64,000 bases of DNA from Prunella strophiata (Eukaryota > Chordata > Aves > Passeriformes > Prunellidae). How positions within the stretch are numbered: position 1 is the first letter of the stretch; each line of letters begins with the position of its first letter. Of the stretch, positions 25,517 to 37,663 are shown piece after piece. The stretch covers positions 28,341,001 through 28,405,000 of the forward strand of contig JAZBQD010000027.1 of NCBI GenBank assembly GCA_036583965.1, read 5' to 3'. The position numbers were made by a program, and so were the translations under genes. Below the pieces are notes generated by a model. The model searched no databases. It had not been told where the DNA came from and was given only the letters and a program-made list of their open reading frames with translations.

Positions 25517-28500
25517 CTCAGGTATGCCTTCTCTACCACATCTTGTCAGCCACTGTAGCAACAGAATCAGCTACCTCTGAAAAAGGCTGATAAACATTGC
25601 CCAGACAGAGGAAAACCACTCATTCTGAAGTGGTTTCCTTTTACCAGCCCCTGGGGAGAGCAGCTCGGATGCTCCAGTGGCCACAGCTGCTCCAGATTGT
25701 TTCTGAGAGTGCCATGCATGGGAGGAGTGCCTTAAAGCTCTGGCATGACTTCTGGAACAAAGAGCTTTCTGCAGGCTGGGGGTTCTGTACCACTGCCTGG
25801 AGCCAGGGCACGGGAATGAGATCTCACTGCCCTGCTCAGGAGACGGAGGAGTTTAAAACAGAGAGGTTTTTTATATATTCTAAAGGCTTACTTCACACAT
25901 CCTTGGGAAGTTTTGCATTTGGGACAGTACTGAGCTTTCATTGCTATTTTCACAGAACATGAAGCTTCAAGCTGAGCTCTACTATCAAATTTAGGGAGAA
26001 AAATCAAAGTGAGAGCTTTTTTTTTTATTACTGCCCTGTGAAAGTACAGGGTTGGGACTCATTACACAGCACAGTAGCAGATTGTATGGCAAGAGTGCCC
26101 TCTCAGTGTTTCAATCCTTTGCTTTTTTCTTTGTTATCAGCTCCATTATTTCAATCCCTCTCAGCCCTACCTCCCCTACTGCCCTTCTGAACACTGCCAT
26201 CATCTTGACATTTAGATGCCAGAGAGAGAGGCTGAGCTGAATAGTCTTGAGCACTGAAGTGATGTTTCATAGAAAGAAGAGAATGAAAAGCAAAAGCTGA
26301 TGGTCTAAGGGGACAAGAATCCAGATAAACTACAAGTCCAAGGTGATACATAAAAGTATAGAGGTTTTAGGCAATTATGCTTCTTTATCTTCACATGCAG
26401 CCCTCACTTTTTTCCTTGAAAATGCAAGCAGCACATACAGTACTGGGAAATCAGGCAAGAAATCCCTACTTCTTTGTGAGTCCAAGGCATAGCACAAGTT
26501 AGACAAAAAGGAAACAGGTGTCAGTACAAGCCACTGAAAGCAAGAAAGTAACATTCACAGAAATTACATTTGCAGAAATAGCAGCACGGTCTGAAAACAT
26601 GCTTGGCCTTGACCTGAGCCTGTCAGTGGGCAGGTCAGGCAAACAGCACCTTCATTTCATTGTAAACCATAAGCTTCATAAAAAATGTAATCCATGTGTT
26701 GTAGTGTTCTGAGGCCTGTTTTAGGCTCTTACGTTCAGGGATCATAATTTTCCAGTTGTTTTGCTCTGTGACTGGAAACCACATGGAGCCTTGGGCTATG
26801 CAGTTCTGCAGTTCCCTAATATTTGGAATGTTCCATAGGCAACCCACAGAGAGACTAAACCAGATGACAAGTGAAAGTGGTCCTGGTTATTCAATGAACG
26901 TAAGAGGAGTCAAAAGGAGGTTGGCTTGTAAAATACAAATCTTGCTACAATAGCAGACAAAGCAAGTTATAAAAAGAGAACAATATGCAAACAGTATTCT
27001 GAGGTTCAAATGACGCAAGTTAGCGTTGTCAGCTCTGTCTTTTATTAGGACCTGACTTTACAGGGTATTTGCATGAGCCATAAGGACACAGAAGTGATGT
27101 TTTAAATGCTCATCAAGGTTCATTGAAGCTTTCTGTTTAGTGTATTCTGCTCATACTCTCGTGGAGGGCCAAAGTTAGAGTGGCCCCTGTTATGCAGAAT
27201 GTCATTTTATACATTTCACCCCTGCCCAGTAGTCATAAAACATCCTTATTTTGTCATTTTCCAAGCAGCAATATTTGTTTATGTGAGGGGGAAGCTGCCA
27301 CACCTGAGATTCTAAGCAAAATGCAACCAAACAAAAACATTACCATAGGAAAATTGGAAATAAGCTAATAATTCATAACTGATTATTACATGAGAAGTAA
27401 GTGGCAGGGCATGCCAATTCACTAGAAGAACACAAAGAAGGCAAAGCCCATTTTGTATTGATAGGAGGAATTTTATAATTAATTTTCCACTATTTATCTG
27501 CACCCTGGGGCAAGTGAAGTCTCAGCTCAGAATGGAGCTTTCTTATTTCTTACCATTGTCTTTACTTATTTTGGTCATAGATCCCAACCTGTATATTTTA
27601 AAAAGTTTAGAACACATCTTTCCCACACAAAGTTTAACAGAGGGAAAAAAAAAAAAAAACCAAACACCAAAAAACAACACAAAAACCCACAATATAAATT
27701 TGAGTTTCCTCTGTTTAAATAACAGCAGTGAGAGGAAAGAAGTAACAACTAGAAAGAGCTTCCAAGCTGAGGGAAGTATCTCTTACCATCACAATTAAGG
27801 GGGAAATTTGGCAGCAATCAGTCAAGCTCCCCTGACTTTAATTCAAACTGCATCATTACCCAACTTGATTTTTCATTAGGAGTAAACAGCTGGGGGTGTT
27901 ATTCTTCAGTTTAAAAAAATCCCAACCAAATATAGTGAGCATTAGGACTTCAAAGGCATTAAGATGCATGTGAAAATGAGCACGTGACACCAGAAAACCT
28001 AAGCTACCTTCCCTTTCCTTCACTTGCTGTGGCTATTCCTACATTATGTGAGTTCATGGTAAACTGAAGGGTGCAATCAAATTCTAAACCATTCTAACAA
28101 AATTACACCTGTGTTTCCTATACAGAACAATAATAATCTTATTGTATTTTATTTTCTAACACAAACAGGTTTTGTCCTTCTGTCTGTCACTGAACACAGG
28201 GTGCTCCAGTTCAGAACTTGGGTGTAAAACATGACATGGTTTAAATGAAAACCAAGAATAAACTGTGTTTGAGAGGAAACTTTGTGACTTGGAATGTTAC
28301 AAAGTGGCTTTTAACATTGCTAAAACACATGTAAATGTCTACAGATACTTCCTATTCTGGTGTTATATATCACATGTGGAAAGAGAAAAGCCATTCTAAT
28401 ATTACTGTTAAAGGGATGTTGGAGATAATATCAAGTTCTATATACATGTATCAATACCCACACATGTTTTTACAAGTATCTACACTCTTAAAAAAAAAAA

Positions 28501-29720
28501 AGAAAAATATTTTTAGAAGTCTTTTTTTACTTCCTTTCAGCACTTGCCTGGGCAGTGCCAGCCAGCAGAAGAGGTCTGTTAGCCTGTGGTTTCCAGGCCC
28601 CACAGCTGAGGTTAGAAGAACATGTACATCAGTGTCTGATGACTCTTTCAGAGTAACTCAGAATTATTATTGTCATGAAACTCAGTGGGTTCAGTTTCCT
28701 GCTGCTCATACGAAACCTTCCCTCCAGATTTGGTTATCTTGCTCTGCACACTGAATTTTTTTTTGGGGTTAGCCTTCAAATTAATTTCAAAATTAAAGGG
28801 AAGTGGTCGCATCTCTCAAAGCTCACCTGGTTTACTGAGATGTACAGAACACAGTCCCTGGGGAATTCCAAAGCAGGCAGCCCACACTGCAGGAATGGCA
28901 GTTTTAATTGTCTGTGGAGGTCAGAGAAACAAGGCTGAAATAAGGAGTTGTCACCACAGGTGGGGAACTGGTGGGACATGGGAGTTTGGTTTTTCATAAT
29001 GACACATATTAGGAAAATCCATTCTGAGTATATGACAGCTCCTCTTTTGACAGCACAAAGGTTATATTCAGTACTCTTGTCAGCCAAGGTCTGTGGGCTT
29101 CCAGATAGATAATTAACAAGGAACTGAGCAGTAGTTCTGAATTACAAGGGCCCATCTCCTGCAATTTAGATGTAAATTAGAGCAGAGTCATTTCCCACAT
29201 ACTTTATAGAGGAGACAGATATGCAGGGACACAAAGAGGCACATATATTCATTTTAGCAAAACTGTGGGCACGTACATAAACTCTGTTCCTAACCCTGCC
29301 AGCAGAAGGTGTGTGAAGGATCAGCTGTTCTCCATAAAACTCAGACACTAAAGGCTTTGTTGAGCATTCACTCATTATTGAACACAGGTGCCAAGCACAG
29401 GCACTAGTGACATGGGTGAATACATTCAGGAACATTTGTCTTGCCACACATTTGTTTGTTTGACAAACACAAACAAACATTTGTTTCTTTCTAATAACTG
29501 TGTATGATCCAGGTGTATGATCCAGGAGGAGTTCCATTTTCAAACAACTACAGTAGACTTGCATTTTAAACTACATTTTAATAACAAAACTGCATTTTAA
29601 GAAGCAAGCCTTTGCCCCCATTCTTCCCAGGAACGATAAGCTAGCTGCTGGAATGTCCCCAAATGCACAGAGGTGCCAGCAGGTCACCAGCAGCAGCCAG
29701 TCCAGTGCAGGCATTGCACA
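25517..29720. other. Intergenic, no gene seen
   Basis: Mixed-composition sequence with a moderately GC-rich patch near 25640-25860 and an A-run at 27644-27660. No ORF with recognisable homology and no repeat family that I can name. Confidence 0.6.
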
Positions 29721-29875
29721 AAATCCTCAAGTGGTTTGGGTTGGAAGGGGCCTTGAAAGGCCACCTGGTCCAAGTCCCTGCCATGAGCAGGGACACCCTC
29801 AACTGGACCAGGTACCTCAGAGCCCTGCCCAGCTCTGGGTGTTTCCAGATGTCCCAGATGTTTCCAGATGTTTCA
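29721..29875 (-). mobile_element. CR1 LINE fragment (3' end)
   Basis: The + strand reads aaatcctcaagtggtttggg, then ttggaaggggccttgaaagg and ccctgccatgagcagggaca, followed by ccctcaactggaccaggt. This matches the reverse complement of the avian CR1 3' end. It ends in a short internal repeat built on the unit ccagatgt near 29845-29872. Confidence 0.85.
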
Positions 29876-30414
29876 GGGGGTGGGAGGTGCAAGTCATATG
29901 GAAGGGAGGGAGGTTCCCCAGTAGGATGGATGGGGTCTGTTCCTGTAACATAACAGAAAACTGCAAACACAATAAATGTAAGGAAATTCAAGTCTTTCTG
30001 TTGCAAACATTCCAGTTCCATAGAACTGAAATTAAGCAGGTGAGATTCAAAGTAAATGACAGGAAATATAGCTAAACTCTCTTCCTTTCCTGGTTCATCA
30101 CAAGAAGAGCTAGTTCTCAGAGATCATCATGGAGAACTCGTAGCTTTTAAATCTTTATAGATTTGAGACCTCATACCTATCTTCAGTTTTCCCATTTCTT
30201 GAAGCAACATTCTGCTACCTATATACCAGGCAAGTATTTTCAGAAGATGATGGAAGAAATGGTGAATTGAATGTTGCACTTACAGTGTATAGTTCTCATC
30301 CAATAAAGTCAAGCTGGAAACCTTTATTAATTTCTACCATTACCATTCTTTCCCAAGTAGTTCTCTTCTAACTGAATTAGAGTTCTATATTCCAGCCATT
30401 ATTCATTAGTTATA

Positions 30415-30630
30415 CATAGAATCTCAGGATAAATCATGTTTGGAACAAAATGAAAAATGAGGAGGTTTCTAGTCCACCCCCCCCCTTTCCACTTTAGGCA
30501 GGATCAGCTGTGAGCTTAGATCATATTGCTCACAGCTTTATCCAGTCTGGTCTGGAACATCTTCAAGGAGGGGGACAACCCAGCACTGCAGGCTGCCTGC
30601 TCCTCTGCCCTGAAGGGGGAATTTGATTTT
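30415..30630 (-). mobile_element. Diverged CR1 LINE fragment
   Basis: It begins catagaatctcaggat, followed later by ttatccagtctggtctggaa and catcttcaaggagggggaca, then cccagcactgcaggctgcct. This is the degenerate CR1 3' end pattern (family: catagaatcatagg, then tccagtctggtcttgaa). More diverged than the 24.6 kb copy, so probably older. Confidence 0.7.
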
Positions 30631-30711
30631 CTGTATATATCCATGATCTGGATCATGTTTCTAATTCCCTTCCAATTAGCACATCCATTCTTCCATATGC
30701 TGTATGCTATT

Positions 30712-30958
30712 GGGTTTTTTGGTTGGTGTTTGAGTAAGATTTTTTTTAGTTGGAGTGTTTTTTTGTTTTGGGGCTTTTTTTGGTGCTGGTGTTGGGTGGG
30801 TTTTTTTTTAGTTCTTGGGGGTTTTTTGTGGTGTTTTTTTTTATTTGTGTGTTTTAGTGGTGCTTTCTTTTTTGTTTGCCTGTTTTGTTTTTTTTGGTTT
30901 TTTTTTTTTTTTTTTGTTGTGGGTTGGGTTTTTTTGTTGTTGTTTGGGGTTTTTTTTT
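30712..30958. repeat. G/T-rich low-complexity tract
   Basis: About 250 bp composed almost wholly of T-runs separated by GG, GGG or GGGGG and GTG. It directly follows the CR1 remnant. The other strand is the A/C-rich type common in birds. It produces a long spurious Phe/Trp/Gly open frame. Confidence 0.9.
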
Positions 30959-31241
30959 ACATCTAAGCATCATCATGAGTTCCTTGCTTAACCAAGATAG
31001 TCTGCTGATATATCTGCTTGTTCTCCTGAATGTCAGGACAGATCCTCCTTGTGTCTGGAATGGTTTCCAGTAAAAAGGCAATCTTTGGATGAACCCAGCC
31101 TTGTGATGGTATTTTTTTTTGTTAAAGAGAGCCACATCTGGGCTGGCACTGAAGTGAAAATTCAACCAGGAAATTCGTAACACCAAGTATAAAAACAGAC
31201 ACTTAAAAGTGCAATTCTTCAGAGAATTCTTTATCAGCATA

Positions 31242-31293
31242 ATTCCACTAAAATAATATTTCACCAAATAATATTCCACTAAAATAATATTTC
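31242..31293. repeat. Direct repeat, 21 bp, period 31
   Basis: attccactaaaataatattt followed by c occurs at 31242-31262 and again exactly at 31273-31293. Confidence 0.85.
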
Positions 31294-32395
31294 TACGGTT
31301 TGAAAGTTCTTAAAAACATTTTTTTTAATTGATACCTTGAATTTCAGCTTGCTGTGTTCAAATTGTTTGCTTTTATAATACTGAAGGATACAGAATATTA
31401 CCATTTCAGAGCTCACATATCCCATTTCCATGCTGACAGTGGAAACTCAGCAAACTACTTCACACCCCAATGCTCTCAGTCTGTTTTGCTTAACACCACA
31501 TGAGAAACAAGTGCTGGTTCAGTGCAGTGTGGGACTCATGAAAATGTGAGGAGACAATGAGAAATGTGTGGGTTCCCAGGCGGGGAGCGATGAGCGCTTC
31601 CGGCCCTACCCAGCAGCAGGTACAGGAAGCATCACCCTTGGCACCCAGAAGTCCCTGCACTGCAGATTTTTCTTTTTTTTTTTTTTCTTTCTTCTTCCAG
31701 GTGTCAGCCAGTCTGGCTGAGAAGCAAAAGTCCCCTGATTTCACAGAAATTCAACAGTTAATTTGTTTCAGATAGAAAACCCCAGAAAGAAAAGGATCAG
31801 GTTTCTGATAAACTGTGCAAGCTTGCTACAGTCTAATTAAGAAATAATCATAAAAAAAGAGGGAATTACTGGATATGCATGTCAGTGAAATGTGCTTTAG
31901 TATGGTGAGGAAATACATATCTAATTCCTTCCACTGACTGTCATATAAACACAACCCTTAATGCCAACAACATTTATCATAAAATATTGATAATATTTTT
32001 CTGTGAATCAAGTCATGAAAGTTCACAAAGTTGCCATAGAGAAAATAATAACCATAAGAACAATTTTATCCAACAAAGTTTCAAATCAAAGGCTTCCAGT
32101 AGGTAATGGTGACTTACAGCAGCCATGTGAAGCAGTGAGAGATGTTAGGGACACAACTAAAGTCACAAAAACTGAGAACACAGCACCCATGGAGACATTT
32201 AGAGGTTGAGACAGAGAATGGAAAGACCTGTTGTTATCTCTTTACAGAGCCAGTAGGCCTATGAGAATGGATGCAGGGACTGGACTGTATTTTAATCCCC
32301 GTGTGATTCATAAAACCAGGGAAAACATCAATGTGTGCTGTACAGAAAAAATCCCCAAAACTCCACAGGGTTCCCTCAGAAGCTAAGGGAAATCC

Positions 32396-32400
<5 letters not shown>

Positions 32401-32430
<30 letters not shown>
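32401..32430. repeat. A30 homopolymer
   Basis: Thirty A residues. No gene-like sequence precedes it, so a processed-pseudogene tail is not supported. Confidence 0.9.
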
Positions 32431-32434
<4 letters not shown>

Positions 32435-35219
32435 CTAAAAACATTCTGCAGATACTTCAAAACCAGATGGGACAATTTTGGGCTGAACTGGAATTTTGCA
32501 GGAATGTTCCTACATTGCCATTTTATAGTGAGGAAGTGAAACAGCTAAAAACAGGTTTCAGGAAAGCTCTAGGTCCCTTGTCCTTCAGAGTCAGGTCTCT
32601 CATAGACCCAATGGCACAAGACTCTCTCAGGTGGTGGATCATTTCTCAGAGTTTAGCTTGTGGCATTCCTTGATGCAGGTTGGCATTAGGCTCCACTTAT
32701 TTTTCAAATCCAGAACTCCTCCTGTGTTTTGAGGAGTCTGATGCCATTCAGCCCTACTCATGCCTTACTGGCTGCAAAATTAGAACTCATTGAATTAATC
32801 AGGAACAAAAGCTAACATGGGGAACATCTTAACTTAAAAAAAAAAAAAAAAAATCCCAAAAACCAAATAGCCCTCAAAAAGACCCAATTCTCAATCAAAT
32901 CAGTCCAACACCAAAGATGAGTCCATTAAAACCAGTAGCAAGATTTTCATCTTGGTGACTTCAGGATTTCTTTCCAGAAAACTTTTGCTTGTAGCAGAAA
33001 TGAACTCTAAAAATAATTCATGATGGCTACCATTATTCTGTTATGGACTGACTACTTAATATGAGAGAAAATGTTAACATTTCTAAATACTATCACTGCA
33101 GCTCAAAAGCACCCACCACCGTTTTTTTTTTTTTTTTTCCTAATGCATGCAATTTCCTCTCCCACAGAAACTAGTTTCTATTTCCCTTAAATGCTAGAGA
33201 GATGGATTATCAGTAGTTGATTTCTTTAGGTCACATAAGAGACAGATGCATTTCAAAGAAATCACTTGTTTTCACAGCTCAGCTAACACTCAGCTGCCCT
33301 GGGGCAAGGGGAGTTCTGCAGTGGGGCAGCACTGCCTGCCTGGGCACTGAGCTCAGCACAGATGTGGTCAGATTAACTGACCACAGGGGAAGTTCATGCT
33401 CAGCAGCAGGAGTGCAGCAAAGCTGAAAACACGCCACACGTGGAAGACAACGACTTGCCTAAGCCAAAACAGACCATTCAGAAACAAAGTGGGTCTGAAA
33501 TGGAGAATGAGTGAGGGCAAAGCCAGACAAGAGTGACCAAAAGGAAACAAAAAAGAAGTAGTCAGAAGCAGAAGCTTGAAATAATTTTGGCCAGCAAATG
33601 GGACTTGGCGCTCACTTGTCCTCTTTGCTTTAACCAAACCTGTCCAGTGTTGTAACCTTGGAAATTTTCTCACTTTTTTTTCACTTAAACTCTACCAAGT
33701 GGTCTCCAGAAAGAACAGAAAATGATGCATGGAAACAGGCTGAATATTAGCAAATATTTGTAAGCATCTTCTGTGCACATAAAATTGGAGTAATTACTCA
33801 TCACAAACCTACCAGTAATCTGGAAAAGAGCAGAGACCAGCTGGTGACAGCCAGTTATGGTGCTGTTACTGCAAGAAGTTTTCCTCTGTCCTTTTACTGG
33901 ACAGAATCAACTAAGACAATGTCAACCTTAAGACAAAGAGGGTTCTGTATCAAATAATGGGATTATTCTAACAAACCTTAAAACTGTAAGGCTTAAAATA
34001 TTTTTTGCAATTTCCTGTAATAATAGGAAAAGGGAATAGGGATTAAGTGAGGAAGTATTTCAAGCAGCAATTGGCTATCATGCATGAAATAGAGAAAAAT
34101 ATATTTGTAGATTAAGTTTGTGGGAGATGAAAAAGGCCAGTCTGTTACCAACCATCCCATGATGAAACTGAAAGAAATCCAGAAAATGAGGAGTGAAGAA
34201 GTACATGAAAAGCTTTCTGCTGTATCAGGACATGACTGTTCCTTATGGTATCATGTTAAATCCCACCAGACATTTTTGTCCACAGGAAACAAGGATAATG
34301 ACCCAATATTCAATGTGGATGAATGCATATGGGTTTGAAGCATAGTATTTCTAAAGTTCAAATAAGCATCACTTTCATCACTTAGAAATGTCAAGTCAGA
34401 GGACTTCAGGACAATGGAATAATGAAAACTGTAAGGAATCAACATCTAATCCACCTGTAGGACCTAGTCCAACTCTTTCATAAAGCAGAACCAAATAACC
34501 AAACTTTGACAATAACCAAAGTCAAAGTTAGCAAAGAATTTTTCACTTAGAAAACTCCATGCAGGTCTCTCCCTGGTTTTTCTGTGGTTTGTAGAAGTAG
34601 AATGTTGCTCCAGCAAAAAAATAAAAAAACAACCAAAAAAAACGTACTCTTGCCAGCCCTATGAATCTTACAGTTCCCCTTTTCCCTCTCACTTCAGTTG
34701 TACATGTACCTAAGTCTTGTACACAGTTTTTCCCATTGTTGAGATTGGGAAATTTGCACTGGGCTTTACAGGTAAAACTTTAAAGATGAGTAAGCTTGCA
34801 CAGAAAGAGTGAATCAGAGTCAGTGAAATATTCCACTGAGAAAAAAAAGGATGCCCTGAAGATCAAAATTACTCAGAGGAAGAAAGGATTTGTCCACAAT
34901 ATAGGAAAAAAGGGACTGATAATCATAGTCCCACATTGATATGTCTGCTAATGGATGCAGTAAGCTTTGGTTTTGCAGAGTTTGAGCAGCATTTACAGGA
35001 AGACAGGAGGATATTGGGCCTTTACATTGTCTTTACACTTTCTAGGACCCTAAGCTAGGAGTTTATGTGCCAAATGTTCATCCTTTCTCCAAAGCAGACA
35101 CTAACAACTCCCAGTCTTCTTTCTACATTTGTACATTTCTACATGTACCCTCTTGCATGAATCATTACACAAGTTTACAGATAGATCTGGCTTAGGGTGA
35201 ACCAGAGAAGCAGCACTGA

Positions 35220-35250
<31 letters not shown>

Positions 35251-35540
35251 AGTGATGTGGAATACTGGAGAGGACTCCCCAGTGTGTTAAGAGCACTATC
35301 AATTCAGGAGAACATAAGGACATCAGCTACATCTAGGTGGTCTGCTTGGCAGGTTTTTCCACACTCACAATATGGTATTTGACCTATTCCTATTTCACTT
35401 TTGACTGTATTTGAGTCCATCAAGACTGCAAAGCAAAGGTTACCACCTCCCCTAGGGTCCAGTGGTGTGGTATCTCTGCAAGCAAAAAGTCACATAAGAG
35501 TTATCCCATACTACCACTGGTCTCCTCCACCAAATAAAGT

Positions 35541-35585
35541 ACCTGGAAAGCAATTCAGGTATTGTGTGACCTGGAAAGCAATTCA
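35541..35585. repeat. Direct repeat, 17 bp, period 28
   Basis: acctggaaagcaattca at 35541-35557 and 35569-35585, an imperfect tandem duplication. Confidence 0.85.
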
Positions 35586-36182
35586 AATGCTGTGGGACAG
35601 CAGCATTGCCCTGATGTAAATGACAAGAACGCTGTCAAAAATGTTTTGTTTTGTTTTTTTTTTTACCCAAGACAATATTTATTGCAAGAAGGTGAAGGGC
35701 TGTGAGACTCAGTGGCATGAGAATTCCTTTCTACACGAAGGTCTGACTCAACACCTGTTGCTTGCATTGATAGGGTTAGCAAATCCCAAAGCCAAAGACA
35801 GTAATTTCATTTTAAATGGGGAAAAGACATTCCTCATAATGTAAAGGAACTGTCAACAGCCCTGTTATCATTGATAACAGGTACAAAAAAGCAAGCCACC
35901 CTGTACCCTCACTCTCACAGAACTTCACTGGTGGATTACTTATAATTACCAGCTGCTATAGGTTCAAGACATTGCCCTACTTTCAGCCTGAGGCTACAGA
36001 GCTCTGGGAGATGAGATGGGGAATTATTTTCCCTGTTGTGTTTTTTACCCTTTTGTTGCCTTCCTCTGAGAAGGGTTTGGATGCACCATCCCTCTGACCT
36101 ACGCTGAGGGGGGCAGAATGTCAAAAGCGAGCAGGTGAGATACAAAAATCCGGCACTGAAAGCATCTCTTCCTTCCTTCCTT

Positions 36183-36420
36183 TTGCGCCCCGTTCAGGGC
36201 AGTCAGTAAACACCTCTGCCTCTGCACAAAGGGCAGTGTTCACCTGCTAGCCTGGAGATAAACATTTCCTGCAGACAAACATTTCCTGCAGACACATTTG
36301 CATCCCTGCCAGCGCTCAGGGCAGCGGCAGCCCGCGGCTGACGCGCTGTCCCCGCACATCTGTCTGCAGGCACCGCAGCTCCCGAGGAAGCTGGGGATGT
36401 GTCAGCACTTATCACCGTCA
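36183..36420. promoter_or_regulatory. CpG-enriched block upstream of RGS1
   Basis: A GC-rich stretch dense in CpG compared with its AT-rich surroundings (for example cagcgctcagggcagcggca, cccgcggctgacgcgctgtc, caccgcagctcccgagg). It lies about 1.1 kb upstream of the RGS1 TATA-like box and includes a perfect 17 bp tandem duplication at 36261-36294. It could be a distal regulatory element or alternative start region of RGS1. No open frame is convincing. The functional assignment is inference from position and composition only. Confidence 0.35.
36261..36294. repeat. Perfect 17 bp tandem duplication
   Basis: aacatttcctgcagaca occurs twice back to back (36261-36277 and 36278-36294). Confidence 0.95.
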
Positions 36421-36486
36421 CATGCAGCCCTGCACACATCATTCCCAAGCTATTCGTAAGCAATCAAAGTTGCACGCATTAGTTAG

Positions 36487-36545
36487 TTAAAAAAAAAAAA
36501 CCACAAAAAAAAAACAAAAAAAAAAAACCCAACAAAAAACCGATT
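36487..36545. repeat. A-rich low-complexity tract
   Basis: A-blocks broken by CC and CAC, similar to the tract in RGS21 intron 2. Confidence 0.9.
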
Positions 36546-37372
36546 TTAACAAGCAGAAATTGGGATGCTCAGGGGCCAGATTAAGTATTTCAACATCTAA
36601 ATCACCATCCTGGACAGATAGAGAGAGTTACACTTAATTCTTTGTCTTGCTTTATATCCATGGCAGCTTTTATGCAGCGGAGCTTAAGGATGTACAAACA
36701 ACTCACACCTCCCTCAAACAGCTTGTAATAGTCACACTATGTTTACAACAGCTCTAACCTAATTAATATTTATACGTGCCAAGTCACTTAAAATTAGGGA
36801 GGTATTCCTGAAATATGGCATTGTGCTTCCTAAGAACCTGACTTACAAAAATTAAACCAAATTAAGTAAGTTCTTGCTGCTTCAAAACCCCTTCCTGAGA
36901 AAACCACAATATTTTGTTGAAATATTTTCACACAGCTTGTCCAAACGAACATGTCTAAGGTAATGTTCTAGTTTGAAGAGCACCAGGGGACTTGCAAATA
37001 GGTTGTTGCATATAGAACTTTATTATTGGGGTATGTTAAAGTACCTTCCCCCTGTCTTCTGCTGAGCCCACCTAACCAACTGACAAGTATGAAATTGCAG
37101 GACACAGGCATGCAACAAGTGAATTTTGTCAAGAAAAGACTGCAGTATTTGCAGCTCTGTTTATCAAACCAAAAAATACTTCTGACTTGCAAGTACCCAT
37201 CAGAAAGGGACAAGAATTCAAAGTTCTAGAGGGTCCTGTTGGTGTTGTTTTTTTTTTTTTTTTTTGCAACAGACATACACAGTGACACATAACAACCCCA
37301 CAGCAATTCAGCCTCATCTGCCATAACCTCAACCACGAGACACTGCTGTCTGTTTTCTTTCTCAAAGAAGAC

Positions 37373-37404
37373 TCACGTCATTGAGCACTGAAAGGGGAAC
37401 TTCC
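37373..37404 (+). promoter_or_regulatory. RGS1: CRE-like and kappaB-like sites in RGS1 proximal promoter
   Basis: TCACGTCA at 37373-37380 is one base from the CRE TGACGTCA. GGGAACTTCC at 37395-37404 fits the NF-kappaB consensus GGGRNWYYCC at 9 of 10 positions. They lie about 70-100 bp upstream of the TATA-like box. Mammalian RGS1 is an activation-induced lymphocyte gene, so such sites would be fitting, but occupancy is inference. Confidence 0.4.
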
Positions 37405-37470
37405 AGGGTTTGTGATGAAGGTACACGATAAACAGCTCTGCTCACACCAGCTCGCAGGGCTGCCTGCGGC

Positions 37471-37478
37471 AATAAAAG
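37471..37478 (+). promoter_or_regulatory. RGS1: TATA-like box of RGS1
   Basis: AATAAAAG in a GC-rich setting (gcctgcggcaataaaaggcg). It predicts a transcription start near 37500 and a 5' UTR of about 60 nt before the ATG at 37560, a compact layout typical of inducible RGS genes. Confidence 0.5.
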
Positions 37479-37559
37479 GCGGCAGCAGAGGCAGGGATCT
37501 GCCAGTTGGGGCTGGAGGATCATCATGGCCAGGGGTGCTTCACATTAAAGCCAAGGAAA

Positions 37560-37663
37560 ATGCCTGGATTCTTTTTCACCCACAGCAACATGACTGAATT
37601 AAATGGAAAAGAAGATTGCAAGCTTGCAAAAGGCAAAGTCCATAAAAAGAAGCAAAAGGCTTT
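37560..37663 (+). CDS. RGS1: RGS1 coding exon 1
   Basis: It starts at ATG 37560 (A at -3, ggaaaATGC) and ends at donor GTAAGT (37664), phase 2. It encodes [16 protein letters not shown] and then a Lys-rich stretch (KVHKKKQKA). A second in-frame ATG at 37590 is less likely because the MPG start is conserved in the family. Confidence 0.93.

Larger units (their letters stand above)
30959..36182. other. Intergenic, no gene seen
   Basis: AT-rich sequence with several homopolymers: A30 at 32401-32430, an A-run near 32835, and T-runs near 33121 and 35221. It also has short tandem duplications at 31242-31293 and 35541-35585. Open frames are short and unrecognised. Confidence 0.6.

Noticed and set aside
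30526..30966. 146-codon open frame rich in Phe, Trp and Gly
   Set aside because: It arises from the CR1 remnant and G/T-rich tract and is not a membrane protein.
32200..32430. Processed pseudogene ending in A30
   Set aside because: No coding similarity or target duplication was seen before the A-run.
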